Shown here in pieces: positions 8,761 to 19,743 of a stretch of DNA of 64,000 nt (within the stretch, counting starts at the first letter, position 1; every line of letters begins with the position of its first letter). Origin of the DNA: Urechidicola croceus. GTDB taxonomy: Bacteria; Bacteroidota; Bacteroidia; Flavobacteriales; Flavobacteriaceae. The stretch covers positions 130,001 to 194,000 of the forward strand of contig NZ_CP017478.1 in NCBI RefSeq assembly GCF_001761325.1, written 5' to 3'. The notes below the pieces were generated by a model. That model did not search any database. It was not told the origin of the DNA and saw nothing but the letters and a program-made list of their open reading frames with translations. The translations under genes were made by a program, and so were the position numbers.

Positions 8761-10092
8761 TTATCGTCCCATTCCTTTCATCATCTCCATCATCTTTCTT
8801 CCGCCTCCACCTTGCATCATTTTCATCATTTTACTCATTTGGTTAAATTGTTTCATCAATTGATTAACTTCTTGAATAGATGTTCCAGAACCTTTTGCTA
8901 TACGTTTTTTTCTACTTGAGTTTATAGTTGAGGGCGTACTTCTTTCACTTGGAGTCATAGAATGAATTATTGCTTCTATTCCTTTGAAAGCATCATCATC
9001 AATATCAACATCTTTCATAGCTTTTCCAGCACCAGGAATCATACCAACAAGATCTTTCATATTACCCATCTTCTTGATTTGCTGGATTTGTTTTAAGAAA
9101 TCATCAAAACCAAATTGATTTTTAGCAATTTTCTTTTGAATTTTTCGCGCTTCTTCTTCGTCATATTGTTCTTGAGCACGTTCAACAAGAGAAATAACAT
9201 CTCCCATTCCAAGAATACGTTCAGCCATACGATCAGGATGGAAAACATCTATTGCTTCCATTTTTTCACCTGTACCAATAAACTTAATAGGTTTGTTAAC
9301 TACTGATTTTATAGATAGGGCAGCACCACCACGAGTATCACCATCTAATTTTGTAAGAATTACTCCATCAAAGTTTAGAATGTCGTTGAAGGCTTTAGCA
9401 GTATTCACTGCATCTTGACCAGTCATAGAATCTACTACAAATAGTGTTTCTTGTGGTTCAATTGCTTTGTGAATATTAGAAATTTCAGTCATCATTTCAT
9501 CATCAACAGCTAATCGACCAGCAGTATCAATGATTACTACATTCTTACCATTTGCCTTTGCATATTTTATTGCGTTTTGTGAAATTTCAACTGGATTGTT
9601 ATTTCCAACTTCTGCATATACTTCAACACCAATTTGTTCTCCAACAACTTGTAGTTGATTTATTGCCGCAGGACGATATACATCACAACCTACTAATAAA
9701 ACTTGTTTTGTTTTCTTTGTTTTTAAGTAATTAGCCAATTTACCAGAAAAAGTAGTTTTACCAGACCCTTGTAAACCAGACATTAAAATTACTGTTGGTG
9801 AACCACCAAGATTAATTCCCACAGTTTCACCACCCATCAATTCAGTTAACTCGTCTTTTACAAGTTTTACCATTAATTGACCTGGATTTAACGTAGTTAA
9901 TACATCTTGACCTATTGCTTTTTCTTTTACACGTTTGGTAAATTCTTTTGCAATTTTAAAGTTAACATCGGCATCTAAAAGGGCTCTTCGTACTTCTTTT
10001 AAAGTTTCCGCAACATTTACCTCAGTAATTTTTCCATGTCCTTTAAGAACATGAAACGCTTTATCTAACTTATCACTTAAATTATTAAACAT
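8761..10092 (-). CDS. ffh: signal recognition particle protein Ffh
   Basis: A 443-residue SRP54 GTPase that binds signal sequences and 4.5S RNA and delivers ribosomes to the membrane. The N domain is followed by the G domain with 'GLQGSGKTTFSGKLA' (G1), 'DVYRPAAINQL', 'IDTAGRLAVDD' (G3) and 'TKLDGDTRGGAAL' (G4 region), then a methionine-rich M domain ending in 'MMKMMQGGGGRKMMEMMKGMGR'. Intact and of normal length. A TAnnTTTG box precedes it. Confidence 0.97.
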   Translation of the reverse strand: MFNNLSDKLDKAFHVLKGHGKITEVNVAETLKEVRRALLDADVNFKIAKEFTKRVKEKAIGQDVLTTLNPGQLMVKLVKDELTELMGGETVGINLGGSPTVILMSGLQGSGKTTFSGKLANYLKTKKTKQVLLVGCDVYRPAAINQLQVVGEQIGVEVYAEVGNNNPVEISQNAIKYAKANGKNVVIIDTAGRLAVDDEMMTEISNIHKAIEPQETLFVVDSMTGQDAVNTAKAFNDILNFDGVILTKLDGDTRGGAALSIKSVVNKPIKFIGTGEKMEAIDVFHPDRMAERILGMGDVISLVERAQEQYDEEEARKIQKKIAKNQFGFDDFLKQIQQIKKMGNMKDLVGMIPGAGKAMKDVDIDDDAFKGIEAIIHSMTPSERSTPSTINSSRKKRIAKGSGTSIQEVNQLMKQFNQMSKMMKMMQGGGGRKMMEMMKGMGR

Positions 10093-10118
10093 ATTCTTGC
10101 TTCATTTTTTTGAAGTAA

Positions 10119-10126
10119 CAAAGATA
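10119..10126 (-). promoter_or_regulatory. candidate -7 promoter box of ffh
   Basis: Minus strand TATCTTTG matches the Bacteroidota TAnnTTTG box, 26 bp upstream of the ffh start. The -33 element is not obvious. Confidence 0.45.
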
Positions 10127-10199
10127 ATTAAAAGTTGGAAGATACCTATAAGATGTATGTTGTTATAAATAGTTTTTTTTAAAATACTTTTTATAAGTA

Positions 10200-12008
10200 T
10201 TAATCCTTTTTACTTCTGCGACCTTTGTCACTTCGGTCTCTTCCAAAACCTCCTTTATTAAAACTTCCTGGTCCTGAAGGTTTTGAACGTCTATCTCCAT
10301 TAGCTCCACGATGATTTTTTCCACCATCGCTTCTTCTTTTTCTACCATCTCTTCGTCCACCACGACTTCCTGCGCGTTTCTTTTCTGTAACTTCAACATT
10401 TACACCTCGTCCTTCAAATTCTACATCACTATCTCTAGTGAATGCGGCTAAGGTTTCATTAGTAAAGTTTTTATCTAATTCAAAGAAAGAGAATGTATCT
10501 AATATTTCAATTTGGCCTATTTCAATGTTTTTTGTAATGTTTTGTTCGTTAATTAAACCAATTAATCTAGCAGGGTTTAGTTTGTCTTTTCGACCAATAT
10601 TAATGAAGAAACGTGTCATATTTTCATTGTCTCTTCTTCCACGGCTATCATCACGATCTCTACGGTCTCTTCTAGAACTTGAAATATCGTTTAAATCACT
10701 CGCATTTTTATAATAACTTAGAAAACTATTAAATTCAATAGACACAAACCTTTTAATTAATTCATCTCTATCAAGATCGGCCAACTTTTCCTGAATTTCA
10801 GGAATAAAGTCGTTAATTTGACTTTCATTAACTTCTATGTCCTTTACTTTATCAATTAATTTTAGTAATTGAATTTTTAAAATATCTTTTCCTTCAGGAA
10901 CTTGTTTTTGAACGAAACTCTTACCAATTTTTCTCTCTATTGGCGATAATTTTCTTCTCTCACCAGGAGAAACAATGGCGATAGAAATACCAGTACTATT
11001 GGCTCTACCTGTACGACCACTTCTATGTGTGTATGATTCTATTTGATCAGGAAGTTTGTAATTAATTACGTGTGTTAAGTTATCAACATCTAAACCACGT
11101 GCAGCAACATCAGTTGCAACTAGTATTTGTAATGTTTTTTTACGAAACTTTTGCATCACGATATCGCGTTGTGCTTGTGATAGTTCTCCATGAAGTGAGT
11201 CTGCACTATATCCATCTTGAATTAATTTATCAGCTACTTCTTGAGTTTCACGACGCGTTCTACAAAAAATGATTCCATAAATTTCAGGATTTATATCTGC
11301 AATACGTTTTAATGCATGATACCTATTTCGATCGCTAACTACATAATATTCATGTGTTACATTGTCAGAACCTGAATTACGTTTACCGGCATCAATTTGA
11401 GTAGGGTCATTCATATAGTTTCTGGCAATTCTATCAACTTCTCTAGGAAATGTTGCAGAAAATAACAGGGTTTGTTTTGAATCTGGTGTTACTTCTAATA
11501 CTTGATCTAATTCATCTTTGAATCCCATATTAAGCATTTCATCAGCTTCATCTAATACTAACCACTTTACAGAATCCAAACGTAAACTTTTACGTTTGAT
11601 TAAATCTACAGTTCTACCTGGAGTACCAACAACAATTTGTACTCCTTTTCTCAACTTTCTCATTTGTTGGCTAATATCGGCACCGCCATAAACAGCAGCA
11701 ACTCCAAAACCTTTTAAGTGTGTTGAAAATTCTTCAATATTTCGCGCAATTTGTATTGCCAATTCACGAGTTGGAGATAAAATGATAGCTTGTACTTGAT
11801 TGTTGTTTAAATCAATTTTTTGTAGTATTGGCAAACTAAATGCAGCAGTTTTACCTGTACCAGTTTGTGCAAATGCTTTTAAATCTTGATCTGATGCAAT
11901 TACTTGTGGAACTGCTTTTTCTTGGATTTCAGTTGGATTTTCATAACCCAAGTCTGTTAGTGCCTTAACTATTTCTGGTTTAAGACCTAATTCTTTAAAT
12001 GTTGACAT
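10200..12008 (-). CDS. deaD: DEAD-box RNA helicase (DeaD/CsdA type)
   Basis: A 602-residue ATP-dependent RNA helicase. Motifs in order: Q motif near residue 28, 'AQTGTGKT' (I), 'PTRELAIQ' (Ia), 'DEAD' (II), 'SAT' (III), and 'HRSGRTGR' (VI). After the helicase core comes a DbpA-like RNA-binding domain (near 'MTRFFINIGRKDKLNPARLIGLINEQ'), then an Arg/Gly/Lys-rich tail. Proteins of this build act in ribosome assembly and RNA turnover, often cold-induced. The leader is about 60 nt after the promoter box. Confidence 0.92.
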   Translation of the reverse strand: MSTFKELGLKPEIVKALTDLGYENPTEIQEKAVPQVIASDQDLKAFAQTGTGKTAAFSLPILQKIDLNNNQVQAIILSPTRELAIQIARNIEEFSTHLKGFGVAAVYGGADISQQMRKLRKGVQIVVGTPGRTVDLIKRKSLRLDSVKWLVLDEADEMLNMGFKDELDQVLEVTPDSKQTLLFSATFPREVDRIARNYMNDPTQIDAGKRNSGSDNVTHEYYVVSDRNRYHALKRIADINPEIYGIIFCRTRRETQEVADKLIQDGYSADSLHGELSQAQRDIVMQKFRKKTLQILVATDVAARGLDVDNLTHVINYKLPDQIESYTHRSGRTGRANSTGISIAIVSPGERRKLSPIERKIGKSFVQKQVPEGKDILKIQLLKLIDKVKDIEVNESQINDFIPEIQEKLADLDRDELIKRFVSIEFNSFLSYYKNASDLNDISSSRRDRRDRDDSRGRRDNENMTRFFINIGRKDKLNPARLIGLINEQNITKNIEIGQIEILDTFSFFELDKNFTNETLAAFTRDSDVEFEGRGVNVEVTEKKRAGSRGGRRDGRKRRSDGGKNHRGANGDRRSKPSGPGSFNKGGFGRDRSDKGRRSKKD

Positions 12009-12313
12009 TATCTATGTTTAATGATTCACAGATACGCCCGCACCTATAAACCTGTTTTTGAGGGTGCAAAGGTACTCTTATTTTCTGCAATAGAACTATA
12101 TAATGGGTATTATTTAAAATTCAATGATTTTTATAACCAAATCTAGAGTGCCACTCTTTTAAATATAATAAAGATCAAATTGAAGAAAAACAAAAAAACA
12201 CTATAGATGATAATATTTTCATAGTCATAGTATAAACATTAAAAATAAGTATTTTTTTATGTAACTCGTTATGGTTCTTTGAATTAATTTGTTTTGTGAA
12301 ATTTATTGTAGAA
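12009..12313. other. intergenic region between deaD and a response regulator
   Basis: About 300 bp without a credible gene. It holds the deaD leader and promoter on its left side and AT-rich sequence with no stable hairpin or conserved motif that I can see on its right side. Confidence 0.6.
12067..12074 (-). promoter_or_regulatory. candidate -7 promoter box of deaD
   Basis: Minus strand TACCTTTG fits TAnnTTTG, about 58 bp upstream of the deaD start codon, leaving a leader of roughly 50 nt. A TTG lies upstream but closer than the usual spacing. Confidence 0.5.
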
Positions 12314-12724
12314 TCACATAAAATTTTTATTTATAATTTCTTCTAAAACTTTTACAGTCATTGGTTTATTCATAAAGCCATTAATTTCTGGAATTTTATT
12401 GGCAGTTTCATAATCATCAGGGTTTAATGATGATGTTAACATCATTAATACAATATCACCTTTTTCAAATGATTCTAATTTATTATATTCTTTTAAAAAT
12501 TCCCATCCGTTCATTATTGGCATATTTATATCCAAAAAAATCAAATTAGGTTTATAATTTTCACCATTTTTATTTTTACTTTTTAGAAATTCTAAGGCTT
12601 CTAAGCCATTTTTTGCTATATGAACTTCATTAGCACAATCTAATTTTTTAATGACTCTAGTATGTACAAAGTTTACTGCTTCATCATCATCTATCAATAA
12701 AATACATTCTAATTTTTTTTTCAT
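12314..12724 (-). CDS. single-domain response regulator
   Basis: A 136-residue CheY-like receiver with no output domain. Acidic pocket 'ILLIDDDEAVN' at the N-terminus, phospho-acceptor Asp in 'NLIFLDINMPIMNGWEF', switch residues in 'LMMLTSSLNPDD', and Lys in 'FMNKP'. It starts 8 bp after the histidine kinase gene, so it is very probably its partner. Such free receivers act by protein contact or in a phosphorelay. Confidence 0.9.
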   Translation of the reverse strand: MKKKLECILLIDDDEAVNFVHTRVIKKLDCANEVHIAKNGLEALEFLKSKNKNGENYKPNLIFLDINMPIMNGWEFLKEYNKLESFEKGDIVLMMLTSSLNPDDYETANKIPEINGFMNKPMTVKVLEEIINKNFM

Positions 12725-12731
12725 TCTTTAA

Positions 12732-14672
12732 TTAATTTAAATTTATGGGTATTGTGAAGTGAAAAGTACTTCCGTTTTTATGTGATTCATTCCATATTTC
12801 TCCTCTATGTAAATGAACTATTTTTTCGCAATGAGCCAGACCAATACCAGTGCCTTCATACTCATCTCTATTGTGTAATCTTTGAAACATTGCAAATATG
12901 TTTCGGTTATTATCTGATAATCCAATTCCATTATCACTAACCGAGAATTGGTATTTTTCCTTAATTTTTGTCGAAGAAATTTGAATATTAGGATTTACAT
13001 CTTCTTTTGTAAATTTAATTGCATTACTAATTAAATTTTGAAATAATAGTCTTAGTTCAGTTTCGTATCCTTTGATTATTGGTAAATTTTCAATTTCTAT
13101 AACGGTTTCAGTTTCTTCTATGATTGATTTTAAATCGTCACATAGAGTATCGACTAATTTATTACAATCGATTATTTTAATTTCTTTGTTTCCACCTATT
13201 CTAGAATAATCGAGTAATCCTTTAATTAAATCACTCATCCTATTAGTGGCATCAGTAATAAAATTAAGACAAGTATTTGCTTCTTCATCTAATTCGTTAT
13301 GATAATCTTCTTGAAGTATCTCAGCCATACTTTTTACAGTTCTGAGCGGTTCTTGAAGGTCATGAGATGCCAAGTAGGTAAATTGTTCTATTTCTTTATT
13401 TTTTAATTTTAAATTCTCATATTGTGAAGACAACATTGTTAATTCAGTTATATCTTGTCTTATAGTTAGATATTTTTGTTCATTTTGCTCTTTGTCAATA
13501 TAAGGTACTATTGTAGCATGAACCCAGTAACTTGATCCATCTTTTGCTTTGTTTTTTAATCCACCAATCCAAACCTCACCTTTATTTATTTTATTCCATA
13601 ATTGATCGTAGAACTTGGTAGAATGAAATCCTGAATTGACAATGTCATATGACTTTCCTATTACTTCATTTTCGTTATATTTAGATATCTCGCAAAATTT
13701 TTCATTAACACTTTCTATAATTCCATTTTTATTAGTTACTACAACTATGGAACTAGCATCCAATCCTTTTTTTAAGTATGATAATTCTTGGTTCGTTTTT
13801 TTTAATGAATTCTCTAATTCTAACCTTAATTCATCATTATGATTTAGTTTTATTGCATTAATAACAACAAAAACCATACTGATTATTATAAATAGTACAG
13901 TGTAAATTGTCACACCAAAATTTGGATCTATTGTATTGTTATTTAATAGAAAAAGCAAAATGAAACTTAGAAATAATGGTAACAGAATTACATATGGCAA
14001 TAATAGTTTTACAAATTTACTTCCTTGATTTTTAGAGGTTAATAAATTTTTAAAACTATCGGAAGCATTTTTAATTGAAAGAAATAAAGAAAGTAATAGA
14101 AACAATACAGAAGTATGTATAGCCATTGAATTGAAGAAAAAAACTTTATTTTCTCCAGGTATTTGTAGGATGTATGAGAATATAGAAATAAGCGCAATAA
14201 ATATTACAATAAGGATAATATATTGATTGAATTTTTGAACTTTTATGTTTTCTGAATGAATGCCTAAGAATGATAAGCCCAAAAGCAAAAAACAGATAGC
14301 AGTTGAAGGTGACATCCTTCCATTTAAATTTGATGAATATATGTCTTGAACAAAATAATTGTCAATATTATAATTGTAATTTGAAAAATACTGAACTAAT
14401 GTAAGAAGACTTATTATTAATATTCCTAAGACAATAAAATAATTTATCGTAAGAAAAATAGTTGATTTTTTATAAGTTAAATACCCTCCAATACCTGATA
14501 GAAAAAATAAAAGGGCGGTGTTGAACTTCATGGTAGCACCATTGGGAATGATACTTAATACTTGGCGGAAATCAAATATCCATCCAGTCATTACAAGTAA
14601 ACTAATTAGAATGATAAACAATGAAAAGTATCCGATTACTTTTGATTGATGTGGGGTATCAATGTTGAGCAT
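12732..14672 (-). CDS. membrane-bound PAS histidine kinase
   Basis: A 646-residue sensor kinase. The N-terminal 270 residues hold about eight hydrophobic helices, a multi-pass sensor region. A PAS domain follows (around 'VVTNKNGIIESVNEKFCEIS' to 'YLTIRQDITELT'), then HisKA with the phospho-His in 'LASHDLQEPLRTVK', and a HATPase domain with 'NLISNAIKFTKED' (N box), 'VSDNGIGLSD' (G1) and 'GTGIGLAHCEKIVHLHRG' (G2). No receiver is fused. Cotranscribed with the downstream response regulator. The signal is unknown. Confidence 0.92.
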   Translation of the reverse strand: MLNIDTPHQSKVIGYFSLFIILISLLVMTGWIFDFRQVLSIIPNGATMKFNTALLFFLSGIGGYLTYKKSTIFLTINYFIVLGILIISLLTLVQYFSNYNYNIDNYFVQDIYSSNLNGRMSPSTAICFLLLGLSFLGIHSENIKVQKFNQYIILIVIFIALISIFSYILQIPGENKVFFFNSMAIHTSVLFLLLSLFLSIKNASDSFKNLLTSKNQGSKFVKLLLPYVILLPLFLSFILLFLLNNNTIDPNFGVTIYTVLFIIISMVFVVINAIKLNHNDELRLELENSLKKTNQELSYLKKGLDASSIVVVTNKNGIIESVNEKFCEISKYNENEVIGKSYDIVNSGFHSTKFYDQLWNKINKGEVWIGGLKNKAKDGSSYWVHATIVPYIDKEQNEQKYLTIRQDITELTMLSSQYENLKLKNKEIEQFTYLASHDLQEPLRTVKSMAEILQEDYHNELDEEANTCLNFITDATNRMSDLIKGLLDYSRIGGNKEIKIIDCNKLVDTLCDDLKSIIEETETVIEIENLPIIKGYETELRLLFQNLISNAIKFTKEDVNPNIQISSTKIKEKYQFSVSDNGIGLSDNNRNIFAMFQRLHNRDEYEGTGIGLAHCEKIVHLHRGEIWNESHKNGSTFHFTIPINLN

Positions 14673-14781
14673 AAACTATTAAAAACTATTACAAGTATAT
14701 TTGTGCAAATATAAACTTTTTATGCGAATTAAATCTAGATGTTACTTTTCATTAGGTCAATTAATTAAGATAAAAACAGGT

Positions 14782-16155
14782 TTAGTTTTTCTCCAATTTT
14801 GTCAATTGATTTTCTAAGTGTGGAGATGATAAATAGGTAAAACTGTTATGAATAATGCCTTTTTTATTAACAAGAATAGTTCTAGGTTCAAGACTAGTAA
14901 TAAATCTATTTGCGCTACTTTCTTTTGTCAATAAGTATTGATTTTGTAAATATTGATTGACTCTAGAACCACTTTCATTAGGGTGCATGTTAATTCCGAC
15001 AAATAATAAAGTAGGGTATTGTTTTTCTAACTTTTTAATTCTTTTAATCAACATTTCTGGACTTAACATTTCTGGTGACCAAAAATAGATTACTGAATTA
15101 TTATTCTTAATTATGGATCTTATATTAGTTTTTGTATTATTAAGAGTAAGTAATTCAAAGTTGTCTATCGGATTTTTTTGTTTTATGCTTTCACAGTCTT
15201 TGGCTAAATTATTTATTTGATCAACATATTTTTTGTTAGTACAGTGTTCATTAAATATTTTTAGTGCTGTTTTATTAACAGCGCAAGAACTTTGAGTTTC
15301 TCTAAAGTCATTGTATATTGCTTGATGTAATAAATTATTTTTAAAACTTTCAATTTTTATATTATCAATAATTATATTTAGAAGGTTTTCCGTAAACTTT
15401 TTGTTTTTAGTTTTTTCATGATAGGCAAGAGAATATAGATAACTTGTTACGTAATTATTATAAGGTGCAAAATCTAATAAATCTTCATTGTTCAAGTTAA
15501 TATCTTTTCTAAAGTCATAATAAGTATCAGATAGATTAGGATAATTTTCTAATTGAAAACGATTTTTATGAATTTGTGGATAAATCTCTTTTCTTCTATT
15601 TAAAGGGTAGTTTACTGCAACTTTTGCCAATTTATCAAACTTTTCAGTAATTTTTGTGCCTGAATTTTTTAATTGATTGTATAAATGCATATTCAATTTT
15701 TGAATTGAATTGATTTTACTTTCAAATTCATCACTTTTTAAATTATAATATGGACTAAATGATCGTTCATCTTTCTCATTTTGAAGGTATAAATTGATTA
15801 AAAAGTTGTTTTTTTCAGCACCTACACCACTATATACAAGTGATTCATCAAAGTCCCAAGTGTTTAATCGTATAAGAATACTATCATTTGGTTCAAAATA
15901 AACGTATTGATATTCTAGCCCATGCTTAAATGAATATAGTCCTTCTTCAGTAATAAAATCTAATTTAGTGAGGAACGTGTTTTTTGAATCTAAGGGTATA
16001 GTATCGAGTTCTTTATCACCTTTCATTAAGATAATATATTTGCCCTTAGGATTGATTATTTGCCCACCAAAATAGGTCGTAGAATTACTACTGTCGGTTG
16101 ATTTACAACTAACAATTGTAAGTGCGATAAGTACTATTTTTATGAGGTTTTTCAT
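14782..16155 (-). CDS. lipoprotein with thioredoxin-like fold lacking the CXXC motif
   Basis: The ATG at 16155 is preferred because it opens a clear lipoprotein signal (KIVLIALTIVSC); upstream in-frame codons do not look like protein. The 457-residue product has an N-terminal beta domain like the DUF4369 of TlpA-type disulfide reductases, a long helical middle, and a C-terminal thioredoxin-like domain ('VIYFWSPEMLSPEMLIKRI...LLFVGINMHPNE'). Where TlpA-like proteins carry WCxxC this one has WSPEML, so it cannot do dithiol chemistry. A periplasmic binding or scaffold role is inferred. Confidence 0.7.
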   Translation of the reverse strand: MKNLIKIVLIALTIVSCKSTDSSNSTTYFGGQIINPKGKYIILMKGDKELDTIPLDSKNTFLTKLDFITEEGLYSFKHGLEYQYVYFEPNDSILIRLNTWDFDESLVYSGVGAEKNNFLINLYLQNEKDERSFSPYYNLKSDEFESKINSIQKLNMHLYNQLKNSGTKITEKFDKLAKVAVNYPLNRRKEIYPQIHKNRFQLENYPNLSDTYYDFRKDINLNNEDLLDFAPYNNYVTSYLYSLAYHEKTKNKKFTENLLNIIIDNIKIESFKNNLLHQAIYNDFRETQSSCAVNKTALKIFNEHCTNKKYVDQINNLAKDCESIKQKNPIDNFELLTLNNTKTNIRSIIKNNNSVIYFWSPEMLSPEMLIKRIKKLEKQYPTLLFVGINMHPNESGSRVNQYLQNQYLLTKESSANRFITSLEPRTILVNKKGIIHNSFTYLSSPHLENQLTKLEKN

Positions 16156-16336
16156 TTTCAATTGTGACAAATATAAATATATTAGTTCGAAACAAAAATA
16201 CATATATTGATTTCGTCTTCTTGTTAAACAGATGTTAAAAATAAACACCCTAAATTCTCATTAAAATTAACTAATAACGGCATATTTTTATTTAAAATGA
16301 GATAGGTTTTATAGGTCTAAAGTCTGTTATTTTTTA

Positions 16337-16344
16337 TAATTTTG
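16337..16344 (+). promoter_or_regulatory. candidate -7 promoter box of the ABC-F gene
   Basis: TAATTTTG fits TAnnTTTG, 29 bp before the ATG of the ABC-F gene. No convincing -33 TTG. Confidence 0.4.
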
Positions 16345-16358
16345 CAAAAAAATAATAA

Positions 16359-17999
<1,641 letters not shown>

Positions 18000-18001
18000 T
18001 C

Positions 18002-18033
18002 AAAAAAAGGGGAGTTGTTTTACTCCCTTTTTT
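18002..18033. terminator. bidirectional terminator between convergent genes
   Basis: Hairpin GGGAGT / ACTCCC flanked by A-run and T-run, so it can work on both strands. It separates the ABC-F gene from the convergent gene ending at 18032. Confidence 0.85.
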
Positions 18034-18499
18034 AATCTCTAAAATTATCACGTCTTTTGCGAAGTTGTTCTAGGATTCTTCTATTAAAATCGTGTTCAGC
18101 TCTTAGAAGTTTTAATATTTTTTTTGGAGGAATTACATTTTTTAGATTTTCATACAATTCAGATTGTTCTTTCTGAATTTCGGCATCAATTTCAATAAAC
18201 CGAGCCAATATTTGTTTTGCTTCTGATTCTGACAATGAGTCTATTCCACCGTTTCGTCTAATTTTTAATTTTAACTGAGTAGATTCAATAATTCTCAACT
18301 GATGAATTTTTTCTTGATGTTCATTATATATTGGCCAAAACTTTTCGGCTTCTTTTGAAGTAAGGTCTAAAGTCTCAGTTATATAACCCACTTTTAATGT
18401 CTTGAATCGATTTGCATCATGCTTTTGTGCATATGTTGAGGTGTTAATACTAAATACTAACATTAGTATAAAGAATATTTTATGTTTCATTTTAATCAT
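18032..18499 (-). CDS. small periplasmic protein of an ECF sigma operon
   Basis: A 155-residue protein with a signal peptide (FFILMLVFSINTSTYAQ). The mature part is helical and charged: 'LDLTSKEAEKFWPIYNEHQEKIHQLR' resembles Spy/CpxP-like heavy-metal or envelope-stress sensors, often labelled 'sensor of ECF-type sigma factor' in flavobacteria. ATG at 18490 is an equally good start. It follows the probable anti-sigma gene by one base, in the order sigma, anti-sigma, sensor. Confidence 0.72.
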   Translation of the reverse strand: MIKMKHKIFFILMLVFSINTSTYAQKHDANRFKTLKVGYITETLDLTSKEAEKFWPIYNEHQEKIHQLRIIESTQLKLKIRRNGGIDSLSESEAKQILARFIEIDAEIQKEQSELYENLKNVIPPKKILKLLRAEHDFNRRILEQLRKRRDNFRD

Positions 18500-18500
18500 T

Positions 18501-19103
18501 TTAGTTTATTAAGATTAGAGATTCAATATTAATATCATCGAGATAATTAATTAAATCATCTTCAGAGTATTGATTTTCTAGTTCCAAGTCTTCAAAATCT
18601 ATATCTTCATAAATTGTTGCTATTTCATAAGTGTCTATTTCTAAATTACCATTATCAATCCAATTTTCAATTTCTGAAATTTCTAAGTTTGCAAAAAAAT
18701 CTTGCTCTTTGGTTTTAAAGAGTTGTAAAGAAATATATATGAGTAAAGATGCTGCAATTCCAATAGGAATTATTTTTCTTAATAGAGTATTTTGAAATTT
18801 CTCTATTTTTGTTTCCTTTTTAATTTTTTGAAATACTTTATCCTCAATTGTTTCAAAATAATCTTTTGGGATAGGAAAGGAGTTTTTATTTTTTAAATCA
18901 ATTTTAGAGTATACTTTAGTTTCTATTGATTCAAAATAATTGGATGGTGTAGAAAATGGGCTATTAGTATTAATTTTATCAAGAAAAATAGAATTCCAAA
19001 TAGAATCTTCAGTATTTTCAAAATATCCTTTAGGTACTTTAAATCCACTACTTAGATTTTTTAATTTATGGAGATTAGGTGCTATTTTTTTTAACTTACT
19101 CAT
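18501..19103 (-). CDS. probable membrane anti-sigma factor
   Basis: A 200-residue protein with one transmembrane helix near residues 112-128 (PIGIAASLLIYISLQLF). The N-terminal part has three copies of a short motif of the form 'P..YFE..E..V': 'VPKGYFENTEDSIW', 'TPSNYFESIETKVY' and 'IPKDYFETIEDKVF'. The C-terminus is very acidic. Position between an ECF sigma gene and a sensor gene suggests it holds the sigma factor, but it has no recognisable zinc anti-sigma motif. Confidence 0.6.
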   Translation of the reverse strand: MSKLKKIAPNLHKLKNLSSGFKVPKGYFENTEDSIWNSIFLDKINTNSPFSTPSNYFESIETKVYSKIDLKNKNSFPIPKDYFETIEDKVFQKIKKETKIEKFQNTLLRKIIPIGIAASLLIYISLQLFKTKEQDFFANLEISEIENWIDNGNLEIDTYEIATIYEDIDFEDLELENQYSEDDLINYLDDINIESLILIN

Positions 19104-19142
19104 CTATATTATACTAATTTGACTTAGTTATTATTAAATATT

Positions 19143-19685
19143 TTATTGTGGTGTAATAATTTTTTCAATTTTTTTAACTGCATGAAAATAAGATGATTTA
19201 AGTGCGCCAACACTAGTTTCAAGTATTTCAGAAATTTCACTGTATTTCATTTCATCAAAATATTTCATTTTAAAAACTAATTGTTGCTTTTGTGGTAAAG
19301 TTGCAATTGCTTTTTGAAGAATTAATTGAATTTCATCGCCATTAAAAAGAGGGTCTTCAGTTAAATTTTCTATAAGTTGTTTTTGAAAATCTTCAATATT
19401 TAGATTTCGCTGTTTCGCTCTTTTATTGATATAAGTTAAAGCTTCATTTGTTGCAATTCTATATATCCACGTATAAATTTTACTATCGTTATTAAACGTA
19501 TCTATATTCTTATATACTTTTACAAAAGTATTTTGAAGTACATCATCAGTATCTTCATGAGATAAAACAATTTTTCTTATATGCCAATACAACCTTTCCT
19601 TATATAGAGATATAAGTTTTCTAAACGCTTGATCTTGCGTTTTTTTATCAATAAGTAGTTGTACAAACTTTTGTTCGTCTATCAC
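19143..19685 (-). CDS. ECF RNA polymerase sigma factor
   Basis: A 180-residue sigma-70 family protein. Region 2 is seen as 'HEDTDDVLQNTFVKVYKNIDTFNNDSKIYTWIYRIATNEALTYI', region 4 as 'LPQKQQLVFKMKYFDEMKYSEISEILETSVGALKSSYFHAVKKIEK'. It leads a three-gene minus-strand operon with a probable anti-sigma and a periplasmic protein. Regulon unknown. Confidence 0.92.
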   Translation of the reverse strand: MIDEQKFVQLLIDKKTQDQAFRKLISLYKERLYWHIRKIVLSHEDTDDVLQNTFVKVYKNIDTFNNDSKIYTWIYRIATNEALTYINKRAKQRNLNIEDFQKQLIENLTEDPLFNGDEIQLILQKAIATLPQKQQLVFKMKYFDEMKYSEISEILETSVGALKSSYFHAVKKIEKIITPQ

Positions 19686-19743
19686 TAATTCAGTTTTGAA
19701 ATTAGACGATTAAAATTACAAAAGGTTTAAAGGTGATAAAAAA

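Noticed and set aside
10163-10399. 78-codon minus-strand frame at the 3' end of deaD
   Set aside because: It is an out-of-frame reading of the Arg/Gly-rich tail of the helicase.
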